Shown in pieces: positions 42,069 through 51,621 of a stretch of 64,000 bases of DNA; the stretch's first letter is position 1; each line of letters opens with the position of its first letter. The stretch spans positions 1 through 64,000 of the forward strand of contig NZ_LGTB01000028.1 in assembly GCF_001238275.1 (NCBI RefSeq), read 5' to 3'. The position numbers and the translations under genes are program-made. The notes beneath the pieces were generated by a model. It was not told where the DNA came from. It saw nothing but the letters and a program-made list of their open reading frames with translations, and did no database searches. The DNA is from Bradyrhizobium viridifuturi. GTDB taxonomy: Bacteria; Pseudomonadota; Alphaproteobacteria; Rhizobiales; Xanthobacteraceae.

Positions 42069-43340
42069 ATGGACGCCACAATCGATCAAAAGACAATGCA
42101 ACCAATGACCGCGTGGAGCGCCGTCTTCGCGCTTGCACTCTGCGCCTCGACCCTCGTTGCAACCGAGTGGATGCCCGTGAGCTTGCTCACGCCGATTGCA
42201 GCAGGCCTTGAGTTGACTGAAGGACAGGCCGGGCAAGCCATTTCCGTGTCCGGCTTCTTCGCCATCCTGACCAGCCTTTTCATTTCGGCCGCAACGCGCG
42301 GCGCCGATCGGCGGGCAGTCTTGCTGTGGCTGACCGGCGTCATGCTGATCTCCGGCGTCGTCGTCGCGTTTGCGCCCACCTACACGGTTTTCATGGTCGG
42401 GCGTGCGTTGGTCGGCATGGTCGTTGGAGGCTTTTGGTCGATGTCCGCCGCAACGATGATCCGCATCGTGCCAGCCGCCGATGTGCCGCGCGCGCTCGCG
42501 ATCCTCAATGGTGGCAATGCGCTCGCGACGACGATCGCCGCGCCGCTTGGTAGCTTTCTCGGCCAGTATATCGGTTGGCGCGGCGCGTTCTTTTGCGTCG
42601 TGCCGATCGCGGCGCTGACGCTGCTCTGGCAATTCGTCGCCCTCCCCAGGATGCCGAGCCATGAACGGGCGAGCGCGACGGCGGCATTCAAGGTGCTGCG
42701 CCGGCCCGGAGTGCCGTACGGCATGCTCGCGGCGGGGCTGTTCTTCCTCGGGCAGTTCGCGCTCTTCACTTATTTGCGGCCATTCTTCGAGACGGTCACG
42801 CGCGTCGATGTCACGACCATTTCGGCTCTGCTGCTCGTGATGGGCGTTGCCGGTCTTGTCGGTACGACCCTGATCGGCCTTGTTATCCGCGACCGCCTTT
42901 ACACGTTCCTTGTATTGATGCCGTTCGCAATGGCCGCGATTGCCGTTGCCCTCACGGCATTGGGCGGCTCGCTTGGCGCAACGACGGCGCTGATGTTGCT
43001 GTGGGGCTTCATCGGCACTGCGGCGCCCGTTGGCTGGTTTACCTGGTTGAGCAAGGCCTTGCCCGATGACGCTGAAGCAGGCGGCGGGCTGATGGTCGCG
43101 GTGATCCAGCTCGCCATTACGGCGGGTGCCGCGGGTGGTGGCGTGCTTTTCGACAGCAGCGGCTATCGTGCCACCTTCCTGTTCAGCGCCGCCATCCTCG
43201 CTCTCTCGTCGCTCGTGATTCTGGTCGGAGCGCTTCGCCGCAGGGCAAGCAATGCACGTCTTGTGCGTCGGCAAGTCCGGCTGCGTGACGCAACGTCTTG
43301 GCGAATGCGTGCTTCACCTCCCCTCGGCGAGGAGAGGTGA
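42069..43340 (+). CDS. MFS exporter, NepI-like
   Basis: The protein (423 residues from the ATG at 42069) has twelve predicted membrane helices. Its conserved segments follow NepI, the purine ribonucleoside efflux pump of E. coli: TEWMPVSLLTPIAAGL early, RALVGMVVGGFWSMSAATM, then APLGSFLGQYIGWRGAFF. It would export small solutes using the proton gradient. A basic, arginine-rich tail after residue 395 is not typical and may come from read-through into repeat-like DNA. It is divergent from a LysR gene that probably controls it. The exported compound is inferred only from the family. Confidence 0.88.
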   Translation: MDATIDQKTMQPMTAWSAVFALALCASTLVATEWMPVSLLTPIAAGLELTEGQAGQAISVSGFFAILTSLFISAATRGADRRAVLLWLTGVMLISGVVVAFAPTYTVFMVGRALVGMVVGGFWSMSAATMIRIVPAADVPRALAILNGGNALATTIAAPLGSFLGQYIGWRGAFFCVVPIAALTLLWQFVALPRMPSHERASATAAFKVLRRPGVPYGMLAAGLFFLGQFALFTYLRPFFETVTRVDVTTISALLLVMGVAGLVGTTLIGLVIRDRLYTFLVLMPFAMAAIAVALTALGGSLGATTALMLLWGFIGTAAPVGWFTWLSKALPDDAEAGGGLMVAVIQLAITAGAAGGGVLFDSSGYRATFLFSAAILALSSLVILVGALRRRASNARLVRRQVRLRDATSWRMRASPPLGEER

Positions 43341-43354
43341 AGCATAGCGCTTGC

Positions 43355-44836
43355 TCACCGCATCACGAATGGATTGGCCGGCACGTCGGTCGCGGTCGAG
43401 ATCCAGACGCTCTTGGTCTCCTGATATTCGCGCACCGCGTCGATGCCGCTCTCGCGGCCGACGCCGGAGAACTTCATGCCGCCGAACGGCATCATGTAGC
43501 TGATGGCGCGGTAGGTGTTGACCCACACCGTGCCGGCGCGCAGCTGCTTCGGCACGCGGATGGCGCGGGCGAGATCCTTGGTCCAGATGCCGGCGGCGAG
43601 GCCATAGATGGTGTCGTTGGCGATGCGGATGGCGTCTTCCTCGGAGTCGAAGGAGATGATCGACAGCACCGGCCCGAACACCTCCTCGCGCGCGATCCGC
43701 ATCGAGTTGTCGACATCGGTGAAGATGGTCGGCTCGACGAACTGGCCGCCCTTGATGCCGTCGCCGGACGCAGGCTTACCGCCGAGCAGGCAGCGTGCGC
43801 CTTCGGCTTTTGCAATGTCGATGTAGTCGAGCACCTTCTTGTACTGCGCGGGTGTCGTGATCGGCCCGACATTGGTGTCTGATTGCATGGGATCGCCGAT
43901 CTTGGCGGACTTCGCGAGCTCCAATACGCGCGCGACGAACTTCTCCTTGATCGAGCTCTGCACCAGGAGGCGCGATCCGGCGATGCAGGTCTGCCCGGTG
44001 GCGGCGAAGATGCCGGAGATCGCGCCGGCGGCGGCGGCCGTGAGGTCGGCATCCTCGAATACGATGTTCGGCGACTTGCCGCCGAGCTCGAGCGAAACGC
44101 GCTTCAGGCTCTTCGCCGCGGTCTCGTAGACCTTTGCGCCTGTCGTGTCCGACCCCGTGAAGGTGATCTTGGCGACGCCGGGATGCGAGATCAGCGCCGA
44201 GCCTGCTTCGGGACCGAAGCCGGTCACCACGTTGAAGATGCCGTCGGGAATCCCGGCTTCTTTCGTCAGCTCGGCGAATTCCAGCGTGCTGGCCGAGGTG
44301 AATTCCGAGGGCTTGACGACCACGGCGCAACCGGCCGCGAGCGCGGCGGCGCATTTCCAGGCGACGAACAGCAGCGGCGAATTCCACGCGGTCAGCGCCG
44401 CGACGACGCCGACCGGCTCGTGCGTGGTGTAGGCAAACGTCTCCGCCTTGTCGATCGGCACCAGGCCGCCCTCGAGCTTGTCGACGAGGCCGCCGAAATA
44501 CCACCACCACTCCGGATGGTAGCGCAGCTGGCCCAGCATCTCGGCCATCAGCTTGCCGTTGTCGCGCACCTCGATCTCGGCGAGCCGCTCGGCATTGGCC
44601 GCGACGAGGTCGCCGAGCTTGCGCATCGCCTTGCCGCGGGCGGAGGCCGTCATCTTCGCCCACGGTCCATTCCACATCGCCTCGTTGGCGGCCTTCACCG
44701 CCTTGTCGGCATCGGCGGCGGTGCCGCGCGGGATCCTGGCCCAGGCCTCGCCGCGATAGGGATCGATCGATTCGAACCACTCGCCATTGGCCGGATCGAC
44801 ATACTGGCCGTTGATGTAGAGCTGATAGGTCTTCAT
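43355..44836 (-). CDS. Aldehyde dehydrogenase family protein
   Basis: This 493-residue NAD(P)-dependent aldehyde dehydrogenase begins MKTYQLYINGQYVDPANGEW. It has the active-site glutamate in LELGGKSPN at about 260 and the catalytic cysteine in GQTCIAGSRLL at about 295, plus EEVFGPVLSI. The start is the ATG at 44834-44836, preceded by a GGGAGGATC site. The broad substrate range of the family leaves the aldehyde open. The next gene on the strand is the redoxin at 44937, on its 5' side. Confidence 0.93.
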   Translation of the reverse strand: MKTYQLYINGQYVDPANGEWFESIDPYRGEAWARIPRGTAADADKAVKAANEAMWNGPWAKMTASARGKAMRKLGDLVAANAERLAEIEVRDNGKLMAEMLGQLRYHPEWWWYFGGLVDKLEGGLVPIDKAETFAYTTHEPVGVVAALTAWNSPLLFVAWKCAAALAAGCAVVVKPSEFTSASTLEFAELTKEAGIPDGIFNVVTGFGPEAGSALISHPGVAKITFTGSDTTGAKVYETAAKSLKRVSLELGGKSPNIVFEDADLTAAAAGAISGIFAATGQTCIAGSRLLVQSSIKEKFVARVLELAKSAKIGDPMQSDTNVGPITTPAQYKKVLDYIDIAKAEGARCLLGGKPASGDGIKGGQFVEPTIFTDVDNSMRIAREEVFGPVLSIISFDSEEDAIRIANDTIYGLAAGIWTKDLARAIRVPKQLRAGTVWVNTYRAISYMMPFGGMKFSGVGRESGIDAVREYQETKSVWISTATDVPANPFVMR

Positions 44837-44936
44837 GAGATCCTCCCGCAGAGACGCTGGTTCTGGTTGGCCAAACGGTATCATGCCTCGCGCGACGCCG
44901 TCATAACGCGCCTGCGTGAACGGGGTTGCTCGGGCC

Positions 44937-45425
44937 TCAGCCGTGCGGTGCGGCAAGCTCGGCTGCGATGATCGCGCCGAGCGCCATGTCGCTCTGCTGG
45001 CCGAAGCCGTGATGCACGATGTTGCCGTCGCGACCGATCAGGATGCTGGTCGGGGTTCCCTGCATGCCGTAGCGCTGCATGGTGACCGGGATCGGCGTGC
45101 CGTCGCCGGCCTCATCGACGCCGATCGGGAAGGTCAGCCGGTATTCGTGGATGAAGGCTTCCAGCGACACGGGCGTCATCGCCGCGTGGTGCTCGAATAC
45201 GGTGTGCAGCCCGATCACCTGCAGGTCGGAATGCTTGAACAGCTCGAAGGCGCGCTGGGTCTGCGGGGTGCCGTGCGACACGCAGCCCGGACACAGCATC
45301 TGGAACGCGTGCAGCAGCACGGGGCGGCCGCGCAGCGCCGCCAGGGTCAGCGGCTCGCTGTTGAACCAGCGGGATGCTGCGATTTCCGGTGCTGGAGTCA
45401 CGGCCTGGTTCCTTGCGCCTGCCAC
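44937..45425 (-). CDS. Peroxiredoxin/TlpA-like redoxin
   Basis: A 162-residue thioredoxin-fold protein has the active-site motif LCPGCV (CxxC) near residue 46, and TPTSILIGRDGNIVHHGFG with the cis-proline late in the domain. It has no signal peptide, so it probably acts in the cytosol as a disulfide reductase or peroxide scavenger; the family (AhpC-TSA/redoxin) does not settle which. It lies 34 bases downstream of the RND pump gene on the same strand and about 100 bases from the aldehyde dehydrogenase gene. Confidence 0.85.
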   Translation of the reverse strand: MAGARNQAVTPAPEIAASRWFNSEPLTLAALRGRPVLLHAFQMLCPGCVSHGTPQTQRAFELFKHSDLQVIGLHTVFEHHAAMTPVSLEAFIHEYRLTFPIGVDEAGDGTPIPVTMQRYGMQGTPTSILIGRDGNIVHHGFGQQSDMALGAIIAAELAAPHG

Positions 45426-45459
45426 TTCGCGTCAGGTTGGCAAGATCGACGCCGATATG

Positions 45460-48400
45460 TCAACGACCGGCGGCGCCTGCCGCTGCTGCCCGCCGTGCGC
45501 GGCGTGCGGCGCGGCGGCGCTGGGTCCAGAGCCTGGCGCGGTCGAGATAGAGATAGACCACCGGCGTGGTGTAGAGCGTCAGGATCTGGCTCAGGATCAA
45601 TCCGCCGAAGATCGCGATGCCGAGCGGCTGGCGCAGTTCGCTGCCTTCGCCGAGCCCGATCATCAGCGGCACCGCGCCGAACAGCGCGGCGAGCGTCGTC
45701 ATCATGATCGGGCGGAAGCGCATCAGGCAGGCTTCGTAGATCGCATCGCGCGACGACAGCCCGCGCTGGCGCTCTGCGTCGAGCGCGAAGTCGATCATCA
45801 TGATGGCGTTCTTCTTGACGATGCCGACCAGCAGGATCACCCCGATCATGCCGATGATGTCGAAATCGGTGTGCGACAGCATCAAGGCCGCGACCGCGCC
45901 GACGCCGGCCGAGGGCAAGGTGGAGAGGATGGTCAGCGGGTGGATGTAGCTCTCATAAAGCATGCCGAGCGAGATGTAGATCGTCGCCAGCGCGGCGAGG
46001 ATCAGGAACAACTCGTTCGCCAGCGCCTGCTGGAAGATCTTCGCGGACCCCGCAAACCCGCCGTTGATGCCCGCCGGCATGTTGATCGCATGCATCGCAT
46101 TCTCGATCGTGGTGGTCGCGGTGCTCAGCGAGACGCTCGGCGGCAGGTTGAAGGAGATGGTGCTGGACACCAGGAGATCCTGGTGGTTGACCGCAAGCGG
46201 CGTCTCGCCATGCTCGAAGCGCGCGACGCTCGACAGCGGGATCATGGTCTCGGCGCTGGTCGAGACCGCGGTTCCGGTCGAGGCGACGCCCTTGCCGGTG
46301 GCGCCGATCGAGTTGGTCGCCTGGTTGCGTACCACGTTGGCGGCGATCGAGTTGAGCGAGCTCTTCTGCGAGGACGAGGCCACGGTCCCGGCCACCGCAT
46401 TGGTGCTCTGGGTGCCGGTCGCCGACCCACCCGAGGTCGAGATGTAGACCTCCTTCAGGGTCTGCGGGTCCTGCGAGAAGCGCGGCGCCACCTCCATGAT
46501 GACGTGATACTGGTTGCGCGCGACGAAGATGGTCGAGACCTGGCGCTGCCCGAATGCGTCATAGAGCGTGTTGTCGAGCTGGCTGACGGTGATCCCGAGC
46601 CGCGAGGCGGCGTCGCGATCGATCACCAGATTGGCTTGCAGCGCCTTGTTCTGCTGGTCGCTGTTGACGTCGGCAAGGGTCGGCTCCTTCTGCAGCGCGG
46701 CGACCAGCTTCGGCGTCCACTCGTTCAGCTCCTCGAAGGTCGAGCCCTTCAGCGTGTATTGATACGCCGCGTTGCCCGAGCGCCCACCGGCGCCGAGATC
46801 GCCGATCGATTGCAGGAACAGGGTGGCGCCGGCCACGCTCGCCAACGGCTCGCGCAGCCGCTCGATCACCTTGTCGGCGCGCAGGTTGCGTTCGCCCATC
46901 GGCTTCAGCGAGGCGAACACGGTGCCGGTGTTGGTGCCGCCCGGGCCGACGCCGCCGCCACCGGTGAAGCCGACCGCGGTATCGACCGCCGGATCCGACT
47001 TCACGATGTCGATGAACTGGGTCAGCTTCTGCTTCATCAGCTGGAACGAGGTGCTCTGGTCGGCCTGGATCGAGCCGACCAGCAGCCCGGTATCCTGCTG
47101 CGGCACGAAGCCCTTGGGCACGACCCGGTAGAGATGGAAGTTCAGATAGAGCGTCGAGCCCAGGATCAGCATCACCAAGAGCGGATGGCGCAGCGCGAGG
47201 CCGAGCGTCGCGCGGTAGCCACCCAGCAGCAGCTCGAAGATGCGCTCGCTGATCCGGTAGATCCGGCCATGCGCCCGGTCTCCCTCCTTGCGCAGCAGCA
47301 CCGAGCACATCATCGGCGTCGTAGTCAGCGAGACCACCAGCGAGATCACGATCGCGATCGTGATGGTCATGGCGAATTCGCGGAACAGGCGGCCGACCAG
47401 CCCGCCCATCAAGAGGATCGGCACGAACACCGCGATCAGCGACACGCTCATCGACAGCACGGTGAAGCCGACCTCGCGGGTGCCGACCAGCGTCGCCTCC
47501 AGCCGCGACAGCCCCGCATCCATGTGGCGGGTGATGTTCTCCAGCACCACGATGGCGTCGTCGACCACGAAGCCCGTCGCCACCGTCAGCGCCATCAACG
47601 AGAAGATGTCGAGCGTGTAGCCGAGCAGGTACATCACGGCGAAGGTCGCGATCAGCGACACGCCGACCGCCACCACAGGCACCAGCGTCGCCCGCGCATT
47701 GCGCAGGAAGGCGAACACCACCAGGATCACCAGGGCGACCGCGATCAAGAGCGTGATCTCGACATCGTGCAGCGAGGCGCGGATCGTCTTCGAGCGGTCC
47801 ATCGCGAGCGTGATGTCGACCGCGGGCGAGACCGAGGCCTTGAGCTGCGGCATCAGCCCTTTCACATTGTCGACCATCTTGATGATGTTGGCGCCCGGCT
47901 GCCGGTACACGATCATCACGACGGCCGGCTTGCCGTTGGCAAGGCCGAGCGTGCGCACATTCTCCACGGAATCGATCACGTCGCCGACGTCGGTCAGCCG
48001 CACCGCCGCGCCGTTCCGGTAGGCGACGACCAGCGGCTTGTAGTCGGCCGCCTTGCGGGCCTGGTCGTTGGCGTAGATCTGGTAGCGCTGGTCGCCGACG
48101 TCGATGCCGCCCTTCGGGCTGTGCGCATTGGCGCTCGAGAGCGCGGCGCGGACGTCCTCGAGCCCGATGCCGTATTTGTAGAGCGCCGGCGGGATCAGCT
48201 CGACGCGCACCGCGGGCAGCGAGCCGCCGCCGACCGAGACCTCGCCGACGCCCTCGACCTGCGACAGTTTCTGCGCCAGCACGGTCGAGGCGGCGTCATA
48301 GAGCTCGGCCGGCGTCAGGGTGTCCGAGGTCAGGGTGTAGATCAGGATCGGCGCCGAGGCCGGGTTGAACTTGCGGTAGGTCGGATTGGCGCGCAGGTTG

Positions 48401-48762
48401 GTCGGCAGGTCGGCGCGCGCCGCGTTGATCGCCGCCTGCACGTCGCGCGCGGCGCCGTTGATGTCGCGGTCGATGTCGAATTGCAGCGTGATGCGCGCGG
48501 AGCCGAGCGAGGACACCGAGGTCATTTCGGTGACGCTTGCGATCTGGCCGAGGTGCCGTTCCAGCGGGCTCGCCACGGTGGAAGCGACGTCGGCCGGGCT
48601 GGCGCCGGGCAGCGTCGCCTGCACCATGATGGTCGGGATGTCGACGTCGGGCAGCGGCGACACCGGCAGCTTGAAGAACGCAATGATGCCCGCCACCACA
48701 AGTCCAAGCGACAGCAGCGTGGTGCCGACCGGCCGTCGGACAAAGGGGGCGGAGAGGTTCAT
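45460..48762 (-). CDS. RND efflux permease, MdtC-like
   Basis: This 1100-residue inner-membrane permease has the RND pattern: MNLSAPFVRRPVGTTLLSLG, LPDVDIPTIMVQATLPGASP in the first periplasmic loop, the proton-relay DDAIVVLENI in helix 4, and a second helix bundle with GIVKKNAIMMIDFALDAERQ near residue 970. It resembles MdtC of the MdtABC multidrug system. A Ser/Thr/Ala-rich insert lies at about 770-830 in the second periplasmic loop, and the C-terminus is basic. Neither MdtA nor MdtB genes adjoin it; partners must lie elsewhere. It would export drugs or bile-type compounds in a tripartite pump. Confidence 0.92.
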   Translation of the reverse strand: MNLSAPFVRRPVGTTLLSLGLVVAGIIAFFKLPVSPLPDVDIPTIMVQATLPGASPADVASTVASPLERHLGQIASVTEMTSVSSLGSARITLQFDIDRDINGAARDVQAAINAARADLPTNLRANPTYRKFNPASAPILIYTLTSDTLTPAELYDAASTVLAQKLSQVEGVGEVSVGGGSLPAVRVELIPPALYKYGIGLEDVRAALSSANAHSPKGGIDVGDQRYQIYANDQARKAADYKPLVVAYRNGAAVRLTDVGDVIDSVENVRTLGLANGKPAVVMIVYRQPGANIIKMVDNVKGLMPQLKASVSPAVDITLAMDRSKTIRASLHDVEITLLIAVALVILVVFAFLRNARATLVPVVAVGVSLIATFAVMYLLGYTLDIFSLMALTVATGFVVDDAIVVLENITRHMDAGLSRLEATLVGTREVGFTVLSMSVSLIAVFVPILLMGGLVGRLFREFAMTITIAIVISLVVSLTTTPMMCSVLLRKEGDRAHGRIYRISERIFELLLGGYRATLGLALRHPLLVMLILGSTLYLNFHLYRVVPKGFVPQQDTGLLVGSIQADQSTSFQLMKQKLTQFIDIVKSDPAVDTAVGFTGGGGVGPGGTNTGTVFASLKPMGERNLRADKVIERLREPLASVAGATLFLQSIGDLGAGGRSGNAAYQYTLKGSTFEELNEWTPKLVAALQKEPTLADVNSDQQNKALQANLVIDRDAASRLGITVSQLDNTLYDAFGQRQVSTIFVARNQYHVIMEVAPRFSQDPQTLKEVYISTSGGSATGTQSTNAVAGTVASSSQKSSLNSIAANVVRNQATNSIGATGKGVASTGTAVSTSAETMIPLSSVARFEHGETPLAVNHQDLLVSSTISFNLPPSVSLSTATTTIENAMHAINMPAGINGGFAGSAKIFQQALANELFLILAALATIYISLGMLYESYIHPLTILSTLPSAGVGAVAALMLSHTDFDIIGMIGVILLVGIVKKNAIMMIDFALDAERQRGLSSRDAIYEACLMRFRPIMMTTLAALFGAVPLMIGLGEGSELRQPLGIAIFGGLILSQILTLYTTPVVYLYLDRARLWTQRRRAARRARRAAAAGAAGR

Positions 48763-48916
48763 TGCATCAGCGAGCGATGTTTGCGGATGAGCTTCTATCC
48801 GTCCGCGCCACGATGCAAAAGCCTAAATGTCACAGGGCGCTGCCATACACCTGCCGCGATTTGCCGGGTTGCGACCAAACCACGATCGGATTTGCGGCGC
48901 GATCTATCCGAGCCGT

Positions 48917-49678
48917 TCAGCTGGCGTCCGGCCCGGAGCCCTGCTTTGCGCGGACGGCGCCACGCTCCAGCAGCCAGGCCACGACCTCGCGATGCTCCGC
49001 CTGCTCCGCGATGTCGAGCGCTGTCTGCCCGGTCCAGGGAGCGGGCCAGTTGAGGTCGGCCCCGTGCTCGAGCAGATATTCTGCCGCGGCGAGTTGGCCG
49101 CCATGGCAGGCATTCCAGAACGGTCCCGAGAGCTCTCCGGCCGGGAGGGGCGCGGTCCCGAGCCGACGGACGATCTCGGGCATCATGCCGAGCGCCGCCT
49201 CGTGCCACAGCTGTGTTCGCGCGCCGCGCTCGGCCAGCCGCCGTGCCGCCGCCCATTGGCCGTAACCGACAGCCGACGACAGCGCTGGACCGCCGTCGAT
49301 CGATGAGCCCTCGTGCTCGATATCGGCGCCGGCATCGAGCAGTGCATCGATCAGCGCGACATCGTCATTGCTAGCGGCCCAGTGCAGCGGCGTTTCCCGA
49401 TGCCACATTGCAGCCGCCGGCGCGTCGAGATCGGCGCCGGCTGCGGAGAGGATCTGCACGATCGCAGCCGCATTGGGGTTGTGACCCGGCCAGTCGGCAA
49501 ACAGGTGCAGCGGGCTTCGCCCGCCGCCCTTCGCATCCTCGACCACGCAGCCGGCAAGTTCGCGATGGGATGTGAGCAGTGCGCGGAGGTGTTCGGCCTC
49601 ACCGGCCTTGAGCGCTGCCGTCAGCTCGACGGCAAGCGGGTCATCGCTTTGCAATCTCGGCATCTCGGTGCTCATCAT
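48917..49678 (-). CDS. Ankyrin-repeat protein
   Basis: The 253-residue protein contains about five ankyrin repeats, shown by GRSPLHLFADWPGHNPNAA, RETPLHWAASNDDVALIDAL, LLDAGADIEHEGS, LAAAEYLLEHGADLNWPAP and TALDIAEQAEHREVVAWLL. It has no signal peptide or membrane helix. Ankyrin repeats bind other proteins, but no enzymatic domain or partner is visible. It follows the TPR-caspase gene on the same strand with a 42-base gap, so the two may be co-transcribed. Confidence 0.87.
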   Translation of the reverse strand: MMSTEMPRLQSDDPLAVELTAALKAGEAEHLRALLTSHRELAGCVVEDAKGGGRSPLHLFADWPGHNPNAAAIVQILSAAGADLDAPAAAMWHRETPLHWAASNDDVALIDALLDAGADIEHEGSSIDGGPALSSAVGYGQWAAARRLAERGARTQLWHEAALGMMPEIVRRLGTAPLPAGELSGPFWNACHGGQLAAAEYLLEHGADLNWPAPWTGQTALDIAEQAEHREVVAWLLERGAVRAKQGSGPDAS

Positions 49679-49720
49679 CCGCCTCTTGCAAATCCCGCGC
49701 GCCGCTGGCTGGCGTCCGGC

Positions 49721-51526
49721 CTATTTCGCCGCATTCTGGCTCGCGCCGGTGAAGTAGAAATCCTCGCTTCCCGGCACCGAGCCGTAGCTGAAGGGCTGCT
49801 GCCGGCGGTCCGTCGCGGCCATGACGTCGTCGCGCACGAGGTCGAACAGCTTGCGGATCTCGATCCGCGGCGTCTGCATGCGCTTGATCAGGGCGGTCAC
49901 GAACGGGCTGTGGCCGCCGTCGCCGTCGAGCGCGACCTGGCCGTGCTTGGCGGCGTAGACGACGAGCGTGCCGCTGTCGGGCTCGACCTGGGCCAGCCCC
50001 CTGCCGATCGAGCGCGACGCGACGGTGCGCTTGATCTGGTTGGCGAACGGATTGTCGCGACAGGCATCGAGGATGACGAGATGCAGCTTGCGCGCTCCCT
50101 CGGTCGCGGCCATCACCTGGGTCAGCGCGACCGCCTCGTACGGCACGTCGCGGTCGGTGGCGAGCTTGGCGTCGACCGGCACCAGATAGTTCTCGCCCGC
50201 CATCTCCATGCCGTGCCCGGCATAGTAGATCACGGCCCAATCGGCGCCGTCGGCCGCGTTGGCGAACGACTTGAGCGCGTCGACCAGGCTGTCGCGCGTG
50301 GCGTCGGTGACGAGGCGGACATCCTGAAAGCCGACCGCGCGCAGCGTGTCGGCGATCGCTGCCGCGTCCTGGCCGGGGTTCGGCAGCACCGGGACCGAGC
50401 GATATCTGGAGTTGCCGACGACCAGGGCGACGCGCCGCTCCGTCGTCGCCGCCTTCGGGCCCGTGCCGACCGGTGCGATAGGGACGGCGGCGGCGACCGT
50501 AGTAGCTGGCTTGGCCGCACTATGATCTGCGACGACGCTCTTGTCCGTGCTGGCAATTTTATCCAGCCGTTGCAGGCCGTCCCGGGCGACACGCTGGCCC
50601 TGCGTGCGGTCGAGTTGATCGAGGCCGATGACGTCGAGCGCGTGGCGGAAGTCGGCGCGGGCACTCTCGATATCGCCCTTCTTCTCGTCGGCGAGGCCGC
50701 GCCGTGCGTAATTCAGCGCGCCCTGGGCATTGAGTTGCGTGGCGTGGTCGTAGTCGCGCATGGCCTGATCGAGCTCGCCTTTGCCGGCCAGCGTCAGGCC
50801 GCGCAGCGAGTAGAACTCAGCCTGCCCGTCCTGGATCGCGATCGCGCGGTCGACATCGCGCGCGGCATTGTCGAGATCGCCGGCGCTGATCTCGATGACG
50901 GCGCGGCAATAATAGGGGCCGGCCGCGCGCGGCGCGAGCTTGATCGCCTGCTGGCAATGCAGCGCCGCGAGCCGGTCCTTGCCGCTGAAATCATAGACCA
51001 GCGCGCGATTGACATAGGCGTACCACGAGTTGGGATCGAGCTCGATCGACTTGCCATAATCGGCCAGCGCGCGATCATAGTCGCCGGTGGCGACGAACAG
51101 CTCGGCGCGGTTGTTGAACCAGCCGGCGCTGAACGGGCCGGCGGGCTTGAGCTGGATCGCTCGGTCGAAGTCGCTCAGCGCGCGGTCGTAGTCCTGGTTT
51201 TGCAGATAGACCTTGGCGCGCTGGCCATAGGACGGCGCAAACGACGGATTGATCGCGATCGACTGATCGTAATCCGCCTTGGCCTTCTCCAGATCGCCCT
51301 TGTTATGCCAGGCGAGCGCGCGGTTGTAATAGGTGATCGAAAGGTCGCGTCCCCTCGGATTGGCCGCGATCAGGCGGGTGCAGGCGGGGATCGCGAGCTC
51401 CGGGTGCGGATCCTTGGCGTCGCACGCCGCAGCGTCCTCTCTCAAACCGGCATAGGATGGTGTGGTGAACAGCAAGAGCAGGCCGAGTGCGGCGAGCTTG
51501 GGCAGTGAGGGGCGCATTCCGGTCAT
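49721..51526 (-). CDS. Exported TPR-caspase (C14-type) protein
   Basis: The 601-residue protein has a Sec signal peptide (LAALGLLLLFTTPSYA), then about seven TPR-type repeats over residues 30-300, then a caspase-fold peptidase domain at about 365-595. The catalytic dyad is seen as His438 in YYAGHGMEM and Cys489 in ILDACRDNPF. The start is taken at the ATG at 51526, giving the signal peptide; the open frame runs upstream to 51622. Such proteins are periplasmic caspase-like peptidases whose targets are mostly unknown. It may be transcribed with the downstream ankyrin gene and lies about 95 bases from the gamma-glutamylcyclotransferase gene. Confidence 0.88.
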   Translation of the reverse strand: MTGMRPSLPKLAALGLLLLFTTPSYAGLREDAAACDAKDPHPELAIPACTRLIAANPRGRDLSITYYNRALAWHNKGDLEKAKADYDQSIAINPSFAPSYGQRAKVYLQNQDYDRALSDFDRAIQLKPAGPFSAGWFNNRAELFVATGDYDRALADYGKSIELDPNSWYAYVNRALVYDFSGKDRLAALHCQQAIKLAPRAAGPYYCRAVIEISAGDLDNAARDVDRAIAIQDGQAEFYSLRGLTLAGKGELDQAMRDYDHATQLNAQGALNYARRGLADEKKGDIESARADFRHALDVIGLDQLDRTQGQRVARDGLQRLDKIASTDKSVVADHSAAKPATTVAAAVPIAPVGTGPKAATTERRVALVVGNSRYRSVPVLPNPGQDAAAIADTLRAVGFQDVRLVTDATRDSLVDALKSFANAADGADWAVIYYAGHGMEMAGENYLVPVDAKLATDRDVPYEAVALTQVMAATEGARKLHLVILDACRDNPFANQIKRTVASRSIGRGLAQVEPDSGTLVVYAAKHGQVALDGDGGHSPFVTALIKRMQTPRIEIRKLFDLVRDDVMAATDRRQQPFSYGSVPGSEDFYFTGASQNAAK

Positions 51527-51621
51527 TCCATTCCAGCGACCGGAAATTGAGACCACAATGTTGTTCGCGCCGTGGCAGGAATTCGCGAGTCGGTTCCGTG
51601 CCCCGGCCCGGTTCGAGCCCA

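Noticed and set aside
45079..49053. A plus-strand open frame of over 1300 codons opposite the RND pump gene
   Set aside because: It is antisense to a clear RND permease, is rich in R, H, D and A, and shows no family features; long shadows are normal at this GC content.
49313..51508. A plus-strand frame of about 730 codons opposite the TPR-caspase gene
   Set aside because: It mirrors the repeated TPR coding sequence on the other strand and has no recognisable domain.
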